Below are positions 1 through 9,848 of a DNA stretch of 64,000 bases, piece by piece (the first letter of the stretch is position 1; each line of letters begins with the position of its first letter). This DNA comes from Gracilaria domingensis (Eukaryota > Rhodophyta > Florideophyceae > Gracilariales > Gracilariaceae). The notes under the pieces are model-generated. The model was not told the DNA's origin. It did no database searches and saw only the letters and a list, made by a program, of their open reading frames with translations. The translations under genes and the position numbers were made by a program. The stretch spans positions 62,001-126,000 of the forward strand of contig VCMS01000012.1 in the NCBI GenBank assembly GCA_022539475.1. Reading direction: 5' to 3'.

Positions 1-2265
1 TCGTCCATCAGAAGCTGAGTATTGGAAAACTTCATTGTCAATAGCAGACACCAAAAGGCACTCGTCATCAGGTGAAAAACACGCCCTCACGTTCTCACTC
101 CGACTTCTCGTCGTAAACACTGGTCGTCGCCCTCCCCCAGGTCTCAATTATCACAAGTCCCATTTCTTCACACATTGGGCAAAAATCGCGGTTATGAGCA
201 CATGAAGATTGCGATAAGCAAACTTCGTGACATTATTGCCTTGATTATGACAATCCTTCATAACCTGTACTTTTCGACCAGTGGCCAGATCGTATAAACC
301 GACATCCCGAGTTACTCCGCTAACGGCAAATCGCGCATCACATGCACTGGTATGGATCGACGTCAAATGATCAAAGAGTTCAGACGTATACACACAGCCA
401 CCCCTCCTCCTATCCCTCATCAAGCTAACACTAAACACATGTATAGCTCCAGCATTTGATCCCGCGAGGAACAGGTCACCCTGTTTGTTTAACCAAGACA
501 GTACCTCACGTGCGGCAGCAGCGGCACCATTTGCATTGCGACCAAACTGTAATCTCCTTAATGAATTCGTTTTAGAGAATACAGCCCCCGGCTCACGATC
601 TCCCAAGCCCCCCTTCAAATGACAAGAAGCCTTCACAACACCACTTTCCATATCCATCACAACCAAGTATCCTTTCTCTGTTCCATACACAAACTCGCCC
701 GGGATTCTCGGATTGAACTGAAATTGACGACGGCGATCGCCAATCTGACACAAATATTCTATGCGAGGAGCGCCGGGTGGAGTGAGCAGAACACGCGAAA
801 ACTGGTCTTCAAACCCGTAGTCTTGCTCGCCTTCATAGCCAGTACTCGCCTGCGCAGCAGAATCCTTTGCTCCGCGCGACGTTGGTAACAAACCACTCCA
901 TGGTTCCGCGAGAGCGGAAGGACCATCGGTCATACGCGAGGACAACGCAGCAGCCTGAACGCGACGCATTCTTTCAATAAATGAAGCATCACGTTCGTTC
1001 GGTGTAGAGGAAGTCGCTGCCAGGGCAACGGTCAAACCCGTAGCGACGCTCAGTCTTGAACGTCCACCACCAGACTGTATACCAGCAGCAGCAACGGCAG
1101 CCATCAAATCCATGACAGGTTCTGCTTGCGAAGCAGTACGACGCCTCTTCCGTAATCTAGGCTCTGAAATGGTGCAGGAACTGCTCCGCGAAAGTCTGGA
1201 GTCATGCGAAATACCCATTTCACGATCTCGCAACAGTGACACGGTGCTCTTCCTAATTGAAACACCAGGGGGCGTCCGATGATGTTTGAAATGGTTGCGC
1301 GCAAGTTGACGAGCCTTATTAAGTTCCTCAGGGCCTATATTGACGCCATCAATCATGCGCAACGGCTTTTTTGTGACGGAAAGCAAAAACACGCGGTAGT
1401 GAGGCACGAGCGCTACGGGGGTAGGATTAACGAGAGCAATAGGAGCCCAGCCATTGGGCAGGTGACGTGCTGCATCATGCTGCGAATGATCAACCATATC
1501 GATAGGTTCTGTTACAGTGCGTCGGGGGACCGAAGGGTTTGGCGATAATGATGTGTTGATTGTGGCAGCGGTAGCAGTCACAGGGGCGGATGCAGCATTG
1601 GGCATAAGTGCATCATGACACGGCTCAGGACATGGTTGCTTTGGAGAAAAATAAGCGCAGTTGTACTGTCGTGAATGAGAATGATGTTGGCGACGGCGAA
1701 GCGAGTGCTGCGTACACATCGCAGAGTTACGTTCAGCGGCATCATGCAGATCGGTGGCAGAAGTAGAAAGTGAGCGACAGAGATTTTTCATAGAATCATA
1801 TGTAGTCAAGTCATATATGCTGCCGGCAAATAATGCAGCAACTAGAGAAGGCAAGGCATCCAGAAACTCGGCCGTTCTTCACAAGTTGGAAAACTTAGTG
1901 CAGCGGAGCGACACCCAACGCAGATCCTTAAGAAGAGCGAGAGTGTGATAATGAACGGAGGATATAGGACACGCATCCATACGCGAGCCAACGAGTTTCG
2001 AATGCGGGTGTGAGAGAGGATAAGAATGAAAGAAAGGGTTCCAAGGACGCAAGGCTATGGCGTTTAGATTGCAACATGCAGTAAAGTCAATCTCAACCCA
2101 GATATCATGCGGAAGACAAAACGAAGCAGCCATGAGAGCACCAGCACCATCGGCACTCAAGTTGGTGAGAACTGAACGACGGGGCGTGAACTGGTGTTCG
2201 TGGTAAACAAGGGTGATATGGCGCTGAGCCCATTACACGAGAGGTGTTTGAAGAAGGCGGAGCAT
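1..2265 (-). CDS. Plant-type LRR-WD40 repeat protein, in-frame stops, runs off left edge
   Basis: One minus-strand frame reads from an ATG at 2265-2263 to the window edge and matches plant proteins with an LRR-like N-terminus and C-terminal WD40 blades. Recognisable stretches are LRWVSLRCTKF (LRR-like), DGVNIGPEELNKAR and LLRDREMG (middle), KGYLVVMD and VKKWDL (WD40), and FSPDDECLLVSAIDNEV near base 60. The frame is interrupted by TAA (2235-2233), TGA (1881-1879) and TGA-TAA (153-148). Homology resumes in the same frame after each, so these are isolated stops rather than frameshifts. The largest open piece is 151-1854. A scaffold or substrate-receptor role is known for WD40 proteins in general, but no specific function can be assigned. 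It may be a recent pseudogene, use readthrough, or contain sequence errors. The start codon is uncertain, and a TATA-like ATATATAA lies only a few bases before the ATG. Confidence 0.6.
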
Positions 2266-2401
2266 GTTATATATTGATAGGCTGTAGGGTTATAATGTAG
2301 GCCAGACACAGCATGTGACTGGATGACGGACTATACGACATCGGCGGTGACAGAAACGGCAACGGCGACACAGGATTGGCCAAGGGCGAGAAAACTTTCG
2401 A

Positions 2402-3397
2402 CTATCGGCGTCTTACGTATCCGAATCGCTGTAGCTCCACAGCAATGTTGTCTCGTATCATTGATGTTTCTCGACTTCGGTTTCTTGACCGTATGTTATC
2501 TGACTCCATGTGGAGATTGTTCTGTAAATGCACGATCGGTGACCCATGTACACTGTTGTCTACATGGCTTGGAATTGTTTCGAATGAGCTTCCGTCGTCC
2601 ACATCTAATACGAAATTATGCAGCTTGCATGCAACCATAATGATAAGCGTAACTTTGTGCAGGGGGTAGCGAATTGCGGACCAAAAGATGCCGAACCGAC
2701 AGACCAATATACCGAATGCGTGTTCCACCACAGTCCTACAAGAAGACAAGTATGCATTAAAGGAATCTTCCAACCCACTTAAACCTTTCCCCGGATACGG
2801 TGTCAACACTCTGGACTCATTTGAATAAGCGTCATCAGCAGCAACAACAGCCCAACTAGGGAGCTAGGGTCCTTTTAGTAGCTCATACAGTTTCGTAGAT
2901 GAAAACGCAGTAGAATCGTGTGTTCCCCCAGAATGAGTTGCAGACACGAAGCAGAACTTGTAGTCGGCCTGCGCTGCAGCTTGAACGCGGACAGCGAAGA
3001 ACCCTTTTCGATTGAAATACTTCTTAGGATCCTTCACATCACTTCGTTTTGGCTTCGTTATCTCGATCGCGATTCCATCAAGTGCTGCGAGTATACCATA
3101 GATCGGAGATCGCCGCAGCTGACAAAACATATTAGCCTTTTGCGTGCATTCTGCGTGGGTAGTAGGGAAACGAATCTCAGGTAGCAAGGTATCCAATGCA
3201 CACAATGTTTCCTCAAATATGCTGTATACTGTACTGGAACCTATTCCATACGGCCACCATACGTCCAAATAGCTAGCTCCAGCCATAATACGTAGTGTAA
3301 CAAACAAAATTATTTCGACGTTGAGTGCCGTCGAAGCCTGGGTATGATGTCGCTGTGAGCGTTTTAAAAAAGGTCGTACGTCTGTGTTTCCGGGATG
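2402..3397 (-). mobile_element. PIF/Harbinger (HARBI1-like DDE) transposase remnant
   Basis: A single minus-strand frame encodes most of a DDE_Tnp_4-type nuclease. The N-terminal part has FVTLRIMAGASYLDV and GSSTVYSIF (the helix-turn-helix-like region typical of PIF/Harbinger nucleases). The first catalytic Asp is in ALDGIAIEI, the second in AADDAYSNES, and the acidic third residue in VVEHAFGIL. The frame is split by one in-frame TAG at 2866-2864, between the first and second catalytic segments, giving pieces 2864-3397 and 2402-2809. No ATG opens the frame after the TAG near 3398, and the partner Myb/SANT gene and terminal inverted repeats were not found. It is therefore a nearly complete but probably inactive transposase. 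Family assignment is firm and activity is unlikely. Confidence 0.8.
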
Positions 3398-3865
3398 CTA
3401 GTTTACAGTCCAAAAATCGCAGAAAAAAAATGCTAGTATTTCATATGTTAAATTGCGATTAGTGGAAGTTTGAAGTGGAAGAAAAACTAGAGTAAACTCC
3501 AGATTCTGCAGTATGGTTTGAATGGAATACTAGGCTTGACTTTCAAACTACGAGCTATTTCTAAGAAATATGAAAGTTGCTAGAATCTTAGAACTAACTT
3601 CCATTTCTGCTAGTTCACTAGTACTACCGGTCCATCGGTCCAAAAGAGCCATCGGTCCGAAAGCACAGTGGAAGTTCCATCCTAGCAGAAATGACTGTTA
3701 TTGATGCAGTATTGCAGGTTCATGCAAGGTATAGCACCACATGTAAACAGGTCCAAACCGGTCATCGTACACATCTCCACCCTACTTCCCACCCCCGAAA
3801 ATCCATTCTGACATCACCAAAGAAGCCCTGTATCATTTGGAAGACAATTACGCATCGAAACTCAC
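3398..3865. other. Non-coding spacer with short inverted repeat
   Basis: No gene is recognised. The spacer contains the 12-bp inverted pair CATTTCTGCTAG (3602-3613) and CTAGCAGAAATG (3682-3693), with three copies of TCGGTCC between them. This could be a small stem-loop or the ends of a very short non-autonomous element. Confidence 0.35.
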
Positions 3866-5290
3866 CCAATAGATACCCTGAAAATGCTCTCGTTGCCCTC
3901 AATGTAGACATCCCCTTGGTTAGTTTTCTGTTGCCTAGTCTCTTCGTCCATCTCAACATGGAAATAAACACACTTACCTCAACATTCTTCGCCATCTTCA
4001 TCTCCCCAACTCCCTCGAAAACATCTCAACTGCACAATTTCCAGCACCGCCACCGATCCATTGCCATCCAACGCACCTGCACATGCACAAACACAAGCTA
4101 GTCAAATACTCCGTTAGATACGTTTCCATCTTCGAAACTTTCCCAAATGCACACTTATCTACTTACCATGTGTCCCTACCTGACCAATAGCCTCGAAAAC
4201 ACGAATCAAACTGTCCCGAAAATCCTGCACATACACATAAAACAGTAACCAGTTAGCATTCTTATCAGAACTCGAACAAAAAACATCTCGNNNNNNNNNN
4301 NNNNNNNNNNNNNNNNNNNNNNNNNNNNNNNNNNNNNNNNNNNNNNNNNNNNNNNNNNNNNNNNNNNNNNNNNNNNNNNNNNNNNNNNNNNNNNNNNNNN
4401 NNNNNNNNNNNNNNNNNNNNNNNNNNNNNNNNNNNNNNNNNNNNNNNNNNNNNNNNNNNNNNNNNNNNNNNNNNNNNNNNNNNNNNNNNNNNNNNNNNNN
4501 NNNNNNNNNNNNNNNNNNNNNNNNNNNNNNNNNNNNNNNNNNNNNNNNNNNNNNNNNNNNNNNNNNNNNNNNNNNNNNNNNNNNNNNNNNNNNNNNNNNN
4601 NNNNNNNNNNNNNNNNNNNNNNNNNNNNNNNNNNNNNNNNNNNNNNNNNNNNNNNNNNNNNNNNNNNNNNNNNNNNNNNNNNNNNNNNNNNNNNNNNNNN
4701 NNNNNNNNNNNNNCCGCGCAGTCCACATTATCCGCTTAGCTAACTCTTCGCTCTTCGAAACATTCTCAAATGAACACTCATCTACTTACCATGTGTCCCC
4801 TACCTCACCAATACCCTCGACAACACGCATCAAACTGTCCCAAAAGCCCTACGCATACGCATACAACATTATCCAGTTAGCATTCACATCAAAAGTCGAA
4901 CAAAAAGCTCTCAAACTTACCCATAGGCCCCCGCCCAAGACATTCACGCTAACCTGCTTCCAAATCCTCTCCGTGCGTCTCGCAAAATCACGTAACGTTC
5001 CGCAGTTAGACTTCGCAAACACCATCAGCATCAAAAGGTCTCACTTACATTGAACCCATTCAGTACGCATCCCAAACATAAAAAACCTGAACTACTCCGG
5101 TTCCAATCCAAAGATTCCGCACGCTGCAGCTTCATGAACCTGTCGCGCTCATTCTCGCACACAGCCGCCGCCGCGCAAAAACACTGGTCAGAGTCGCGCA
5201 TATTCGCCATATCAAACATTTACGCCTCGACTTACCTGTTTCGCACGTTTCACATCCCAGGACAGGACTCTGAGAGGCAACGCCACTGAA
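3866..5290 (-). CDS. Probable multi-exon gene with short introns and duplicated mini-exons
   Basis: The minus strand has a regular series of strong splice signals. GTAAG donors begin at 5235, 5048, 4920, 4789, 4166 and 3977. Acceptors fit introns of about 50-100 nt, such as 5235-5184, 4920-4849, 4166-4077 and 3977-3878. Several introns carry a CTAAC branch-like motif about 30 nt before the acceptor. Deduced exons are 5183-5049 (135 nt, one open frame), 4848-4790 (59 nt), 4224-4167 (58 nt) and 4076-3978 (99 nt). The 59- and 58-nt exons are near copies: the first reads FWDSLMRVVEGIGEVG and the second FRDSLIRVFEAIGQVG. An N gap (4291-4713) lies between them and may hide more copies. The family is unknown, and the phase does not stay open across all junctions. 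It could be a pseudogene or a spliced non-coding RNA. Confidence 0.4.
4131..4908. repeat. Direct repeat about 155 bp, copies 4131-4285 and 4754-4908, flanking a gap
   Basis: The two copies share most bases, including TTCGAAAC, TCTACTTACCATGTGTCC and CCAGTTAGCATTC, at an offset of about 623 bp. Each copy holds one mini-exon with its donor and the preceding intron of the putative minus-strand spliced gene. The intervening N gap suggests that a tandem array collapsed or failed in assembly. Confidence 0.7.
4291..4713. other. Assembly gap (N)
   Basis: Run of 423 undetermined bases inside the exon-repeat region. Confidence 0.99.
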
Positions 5291-5587
5291 GCTCACAGAA
5301 GAAGAACTTCAATCGCAGCCACACTGTACGTCAATCATCGCCGGCCGCGTAATGCGCCGTCCGCGAAAATTTTTGAAAGTTGTGTTCAGAAAAGTTCGAA
5401 ATCCTCCCCACACTGAAACATGCAGGAAAGGTACGTAAACGATCACGTGCACGGTGGAGTTGGTGGCGTATAAACACACTTTATACTCTCCCCTGCAGGG
5501 TGCTCCAAGATTCTGCGCCGCACCATCACCACCGACCTCCCTCTGCAAGCAACTTCCCTCACTACTTTCATACCCTCTCACCCAGCC

Positions 5588-8500
5588 ATGCACAACTGTT
5601 GTTTCCCCCGCTGCTCATTCCATACACAGTCCCTCGCCTCTCTCGCCCAGCATCAGAAGCGATGCAGACACAGGACTGACCCAAACCCGTTTCTCACCCC
5701 AACACCTCATCGAGGATCCCACTTCCCTCCCCGAACCAAGCGCCGCAGACTCAACAACACCGAACCCCCTTCCTTCCCCCCCTCTAACCGCCCGTCCGAT
5801 AACGTAGCACTCGCAGACGACGACCCTTATCTCCAGGAACAGCTTGCTCTCTCCCTACGCTCATCCGACGCAGCACAGATACTCAGCCCGCATCACCAAC
5901 TCGCCTCCCAGTCCCCTTCCACAGGCTCAGGTAACGCCTTCTCCCCCTCTCCACCCTCACAGAAAGACCACATCCATAACCTCGTCACCTACATATCCTC
6001 CATCGCCACAAAACTCGGAAAGCGTTCTGCTGACGAGCTCATCAACATTCTCAAGCAATCCACCTTTCCCTCTTCCCTCTTCCAGACCTCCATCACTTCC
6101 GCTGCCGAATGTCTGAAACTGCACTCCAAAATCTTCGAAGAAACAGTCAGCTCCATTGGGTTCACCTCAACCATCATCCATGACAAAAACCATAACTTCT
6201 CCGCCACCCTCTACCTCAGGGACCCCGTTCAGGTTCTCCTACAACAACTTCGTCTCGCATCCCACAGCAACTCCTTCTTTCATCCAGTCAAACAAGCTTC
6301 AAGAACAGGAACTACCGCAATCGCACACCCTATGGCTTCGGAACTCGGCCGCCATGTCGTCCCGACTATCAAGAGGCATATCATGCATTCTCCGGACCCC
6401 GACGTCATCTGGCACGATCCCAGTATCACCGGCACAGACTCGTTCGTCGGCCTCGTTCAACTATATTCAGACAAGTCTTCCACCTCTTTGAAAAGTTCTT
6501 CTGTTACGTCGTATCCTCTTCACATCACCCTCCTCAATTTCAATGACTCCTTCCGCAGAAAGTGCATCACGCAGAACTACACACTCGTCGGATACATACC
6601 CACATCCTTCACCTCCGACTCGTCCTCCACTGACACAGATTCCTTGGAAGTCGCTCCCTCAACCCCCAGCGTGACCCGCATTGTGCGCATGCAGCTCGTC
6701 CAGGAGTCCCTAGAAACCATCCTCAAACCTCTGTATCATATCGGTATGAAGGGTTTTCCCTTCCGCGACGCCAAAGGAGTCCTTCGTCAATGCCATCCAG
6801 TCATCTCCAACTACAGCGCTGACATCCCCGAAGCCAAGGACATTCTCGCAGTACTTCATGGCACAAAGCCAAGCAAACCCTGCCACCGGTGTCTCCTCCC
6901 TCGTTCAAAACTCAACCTCTACCAACCTACTCTCACAGAGCGAACCCTCTCACACACTTTGCAAACCAGAAAAAGACATGATGACCTACTTCTCGAGGCA
7001 GATTCTGCTCTCCTCTCCCATAGACCACGGGTTGCAAGGAACCTCAAAGAAGAAGCTGCAGAACTTCTCCACTCCACCTCTCTCTCTCCATACAAGTCCT
7101 TTCTGGAATCTTACCCTCTTCTCAACATCTCTTCACTGCTCACTCCTTATTCAATCTTCTCCTTCGAGCCCCTTCACAACTTTCACCTTGGCATCTCTAA
7201 ACTCATCAAACTCGCCACAATCGAACGCCTGAAGTCCGATTCTCTTCACACTTCCGTGGGCTTCAATGGATCCTCCAGGTCGTTTCGGTCCATCAGAACA
7301 TCTATTCTTACTCACGCCAACTCCATCCTAGCTGACATCGAACGCTCGTTTCCGGCTCCAGGGCTTCATATTGATTTCTCGACATCTGAAAAGGGTAAGT
7401 CTCTCAACGGCTTCTTCACCACTGACGGAATCAGAGGCATGCTAGAAGCAAAGGACTATCGCGCCCTGGACATGGTCTTCCCCTTCATCGGTGCATTCTT
7501 CGACCGTTGCTGCGGTGAAGTATCTCCCGCCCCAATAACCACCATTTTCACCTCTTACGTCGATCTCGTCAATAACGTTCTTCACTACCACACTGCCCCA
7601 GAATGGACTGATGATCGCTTACGCTCTTTGGAGACTCTCATCAAGAACTTCAAGACTCAAACTGTCTCAGTTTTGGGTCCATACCAGGCATCCAACTTTC
7701 GTACTCTCAAATTCCATCTCCTGGATCACATCATTCCAGACATCCGTCGATACGGAGGCCTCCATTTCGGTGATGCAGGTGTGTACGAGCACGCGCATCT
7801 CCTGTTCAAGAACCACTACCGCCGTACCTCTCGCAGAAGATCAACTGCGCATAAGGAAACAGTGGACTCAATCCAAGAGTCGCAAGATTTCTTACACTCC
7901 ATCTCGGTAAGGAAACACTTCTCCATGTCTACCAACTCGGCCAGTCGTTTGTCGCAGCGGTGTCCCTCCATGGTTCGTGATGGTAGTTCATTCTCCCTCT
8001 TCGACATCATCACGGCCGACAAGTATCTACGGTCCCATCCAAACGTCCCGTCATCTGCTCTCACAGATTTGTTCTCCAAAACTACATTGCAGTTCATCAA
8101 CCAAATCTCTCGCGACGCCCTCTCTTCCTTCCGTACCCTAAGCTTAGAAACTCTTCAACCGTTGGACAACCCCCATGACATCAAAATCACCGTCGTTAAC
8201 TCCGCTTACATTGTTTCTGGATTCTGCCCCTCGCTGGATGACTACGATCGTCACTTTCAATGCATTAGACTGCGAGAGCCGGAGGTCTCTTTGTGTGAAC
8301 GTATTTTTGCAACCACTTCTTTCGGCCCTTCCAAGTCCCCAAAATTCTCTACCGTCCTGGTTAATGGAACTCCTCCTCCCGGTTGTGACTTCCCGACCGC
8401 ATGGGTATGCAAAGTCTTTGCCCTGGTTCGCTTTAGCAGATGTAACCAAAGCAATTCCGATTCTGAATTTGCCTTTGTTCGCTTCTTCGAGGTAACGGAG

Positions 8501-8806
8501 CCGTTGGATAACATTGACGAATCCTTGAACTGCATTTCCCTCCGCTGGGCCACGGATGACGAGGAAGATCACACATTGCAAACCTCCAATTCTCTAAAAC
8601 GGTCAACAACTGCATCTGTATCCCCATGGTTCGGTCTCGTCCCATTCTCTTCGATCAAAGGCTCGGTACACATCCTCCGACAAAACTATCCCGCACGCCC
8701 CTTTTTCCCTCCATTGCACTGGAAGTTCCACCGATTCTACATTAACAGATTCTATCGCAATCCCCGAGCTCGTGTACACTACCATCCAATCACCAAACTT
8801 TCGTAA
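5588..8806 (+). mobile_element. Plavaka-like DNA transposase, intact 1072-aa ORF
   Basis: An uninterrupted 1072-residue frame starts at ATG 5588. It opens with a Cys/His cluster resembling a zinc finger (CCFPRC, then LAQHQKRC). The core has features of the Plavaka group of large cut-and-paste transposases known best from fungi: LYSDKSSTSL followed by YPLHITLLN, a VGYIPTSF segment, PEAKDILAVLHGTKPSKPC with a CHRCLLPRSK cluster, FEPLHNFHLGISK, and GDAGVYEHAHLLFKNHYR near the presumed last acidic residue. Family knowledge places Plavaka near CACTA/EnSpm or the KDZ transposons. The opposed ORFs at 8823-11374 end 17 bp away, which suggests a two-gene convergent element. Terminal inverted repeats and target duplications were not found. 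No stops or frameshifts were seen, so the ORF looks capable of making full protein. Confidence 0.8.
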
Positions 8807-8822
8807 CGTAAACCATAATGCA

Positions 8823-9848
8823 TTAGTGACGTTCTATCCAATTCTCCTCATGTAATCCTTCTTGCACAGACCTTTCCCTCATATCCCTCTCTGCAGTTAT
8901 GTCGTAGAACATACGGTCTCCCCGACTGCAGCATCCAACATAGCAATCCAGTACAGCTCCGAGCTTCTCAGAGATCTCTCCCATAAACACATCTTCTCGG
9001 ACAGCAAGGTACATTTTCCTTTTCGACGGAATCCAGTAAACCACAGTGCCCACCCGGTCATCATTTCCATGCCGCGCATCTTCAGCATTCGATGGGCCAT
9101 TTCTGAACTCTGTTGGATAACTCTGCTGCATGCGGACCCTCACGGTCTTCAGTATACTCTCAAGTGCCAGTGGTAGATATTTCCCGAACAAGTTGGAGAA
9201 CAACACTTGTCTCTTACCACCTCTCCCTCGTTCAGACTCTGTCGCGCGAACAACGGACGCTATCCAGGCATCAAGACGTGCCAGATGCATAATTGTTCCA
9301 TCCACTGGATCCCTCTCTTCGGTATTCCTCGAACTTGTTTGTAAAACGTCGTAGCCCATGAACTCACGCAGCACCTCCAAGCTCAGGCTGTTCCGAAAAA
9401 GCAAGTCACATGGTTCATCTTCGGTTGCATGATATGGGTTAAAGCCCGAGAAACATATATCTTCTACCTTCTGAGTTCTCCACGACGACAGAATCTCACA
9501 TCCATTTGCATCTTCGGGTAGGAGTTTTTCACGTACCTCTCTGGTTTGTATTTCATACTTGTTCTGCTCCATTTCATCATTTTTTATCGGGGTCCTTACA
9601 AGCATGTCGTAACCTAGTCCCATCAATAACTTCTCCTTCGCATGGCGTTTTCGAACACCTATTGCATCACTTAAAGCCTGTTTCAACCTTCTGCGCAAAC
9701 AAATGTCGTGCGTTAACTGTTTCACACAGTCATCTTCCATTTTCATTCCTCGGATAGATTCCCAACGTGGCTTCATTACCTCCGTCTCCACAATTTGCAT
9801 CAACAAATGGTCGCCTCCACCACGTACGGATGGCGTGTACGCCCTCAT
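8823..9848 (-). CDS. Accessory ORF B beside Plavaka-like transposase (341 aa)
   Basis: This open frame begins at an ATG that overlaps the stop of the upstream ORF (ATGA at 9848-9845) and ends 17 bp from the transposase stop in convergent orientation. The product is rich in charged residues. Segments include LTHDICLRRRLKQALSDAIG, GFNPYHATEDEPCDLLFRN and VGTVVYWIPSKRKMYLAVRE. No known domain was recognised. It may be the C-terminal half of one protein with the 509-aa ORF, split by a frame change, or a separate cistron reached by termination-reinitiation. Compact convergent packing with the transposase suggests it is an accessory gene of the same element, which is inference. Confidence 0.6.
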   Translation of the reverse strand: MRAYTPSVRGGGDHLLMQIVETEVMKPRWESIRGMKMEDDCVKQLTHDICLRRRLKQALSDAIGVRKRHAKEKLLMGLGYDMLVRTPIKNDEMEQNKYEIQTREVREKLLPEDANGCEILSSWRTQKVEDICFSGFNPYHATEDEPCDLLFRNSLSLEVLREFMGYDVLQTSSRNTEERDPVDGTIMHLARLDAWIASVVRATESERGRGGKRQVLFSNLFGKYLPLALESILKTVRVRMQQSYPTEFRNGPSNAEDARHGNDDRVGTVVYWIPSKRKMYLAVREDVFMGEISEKLGAVLDCYVGCCSRGDRMFYDITAERDMRERSVQEGLHEENWIERH

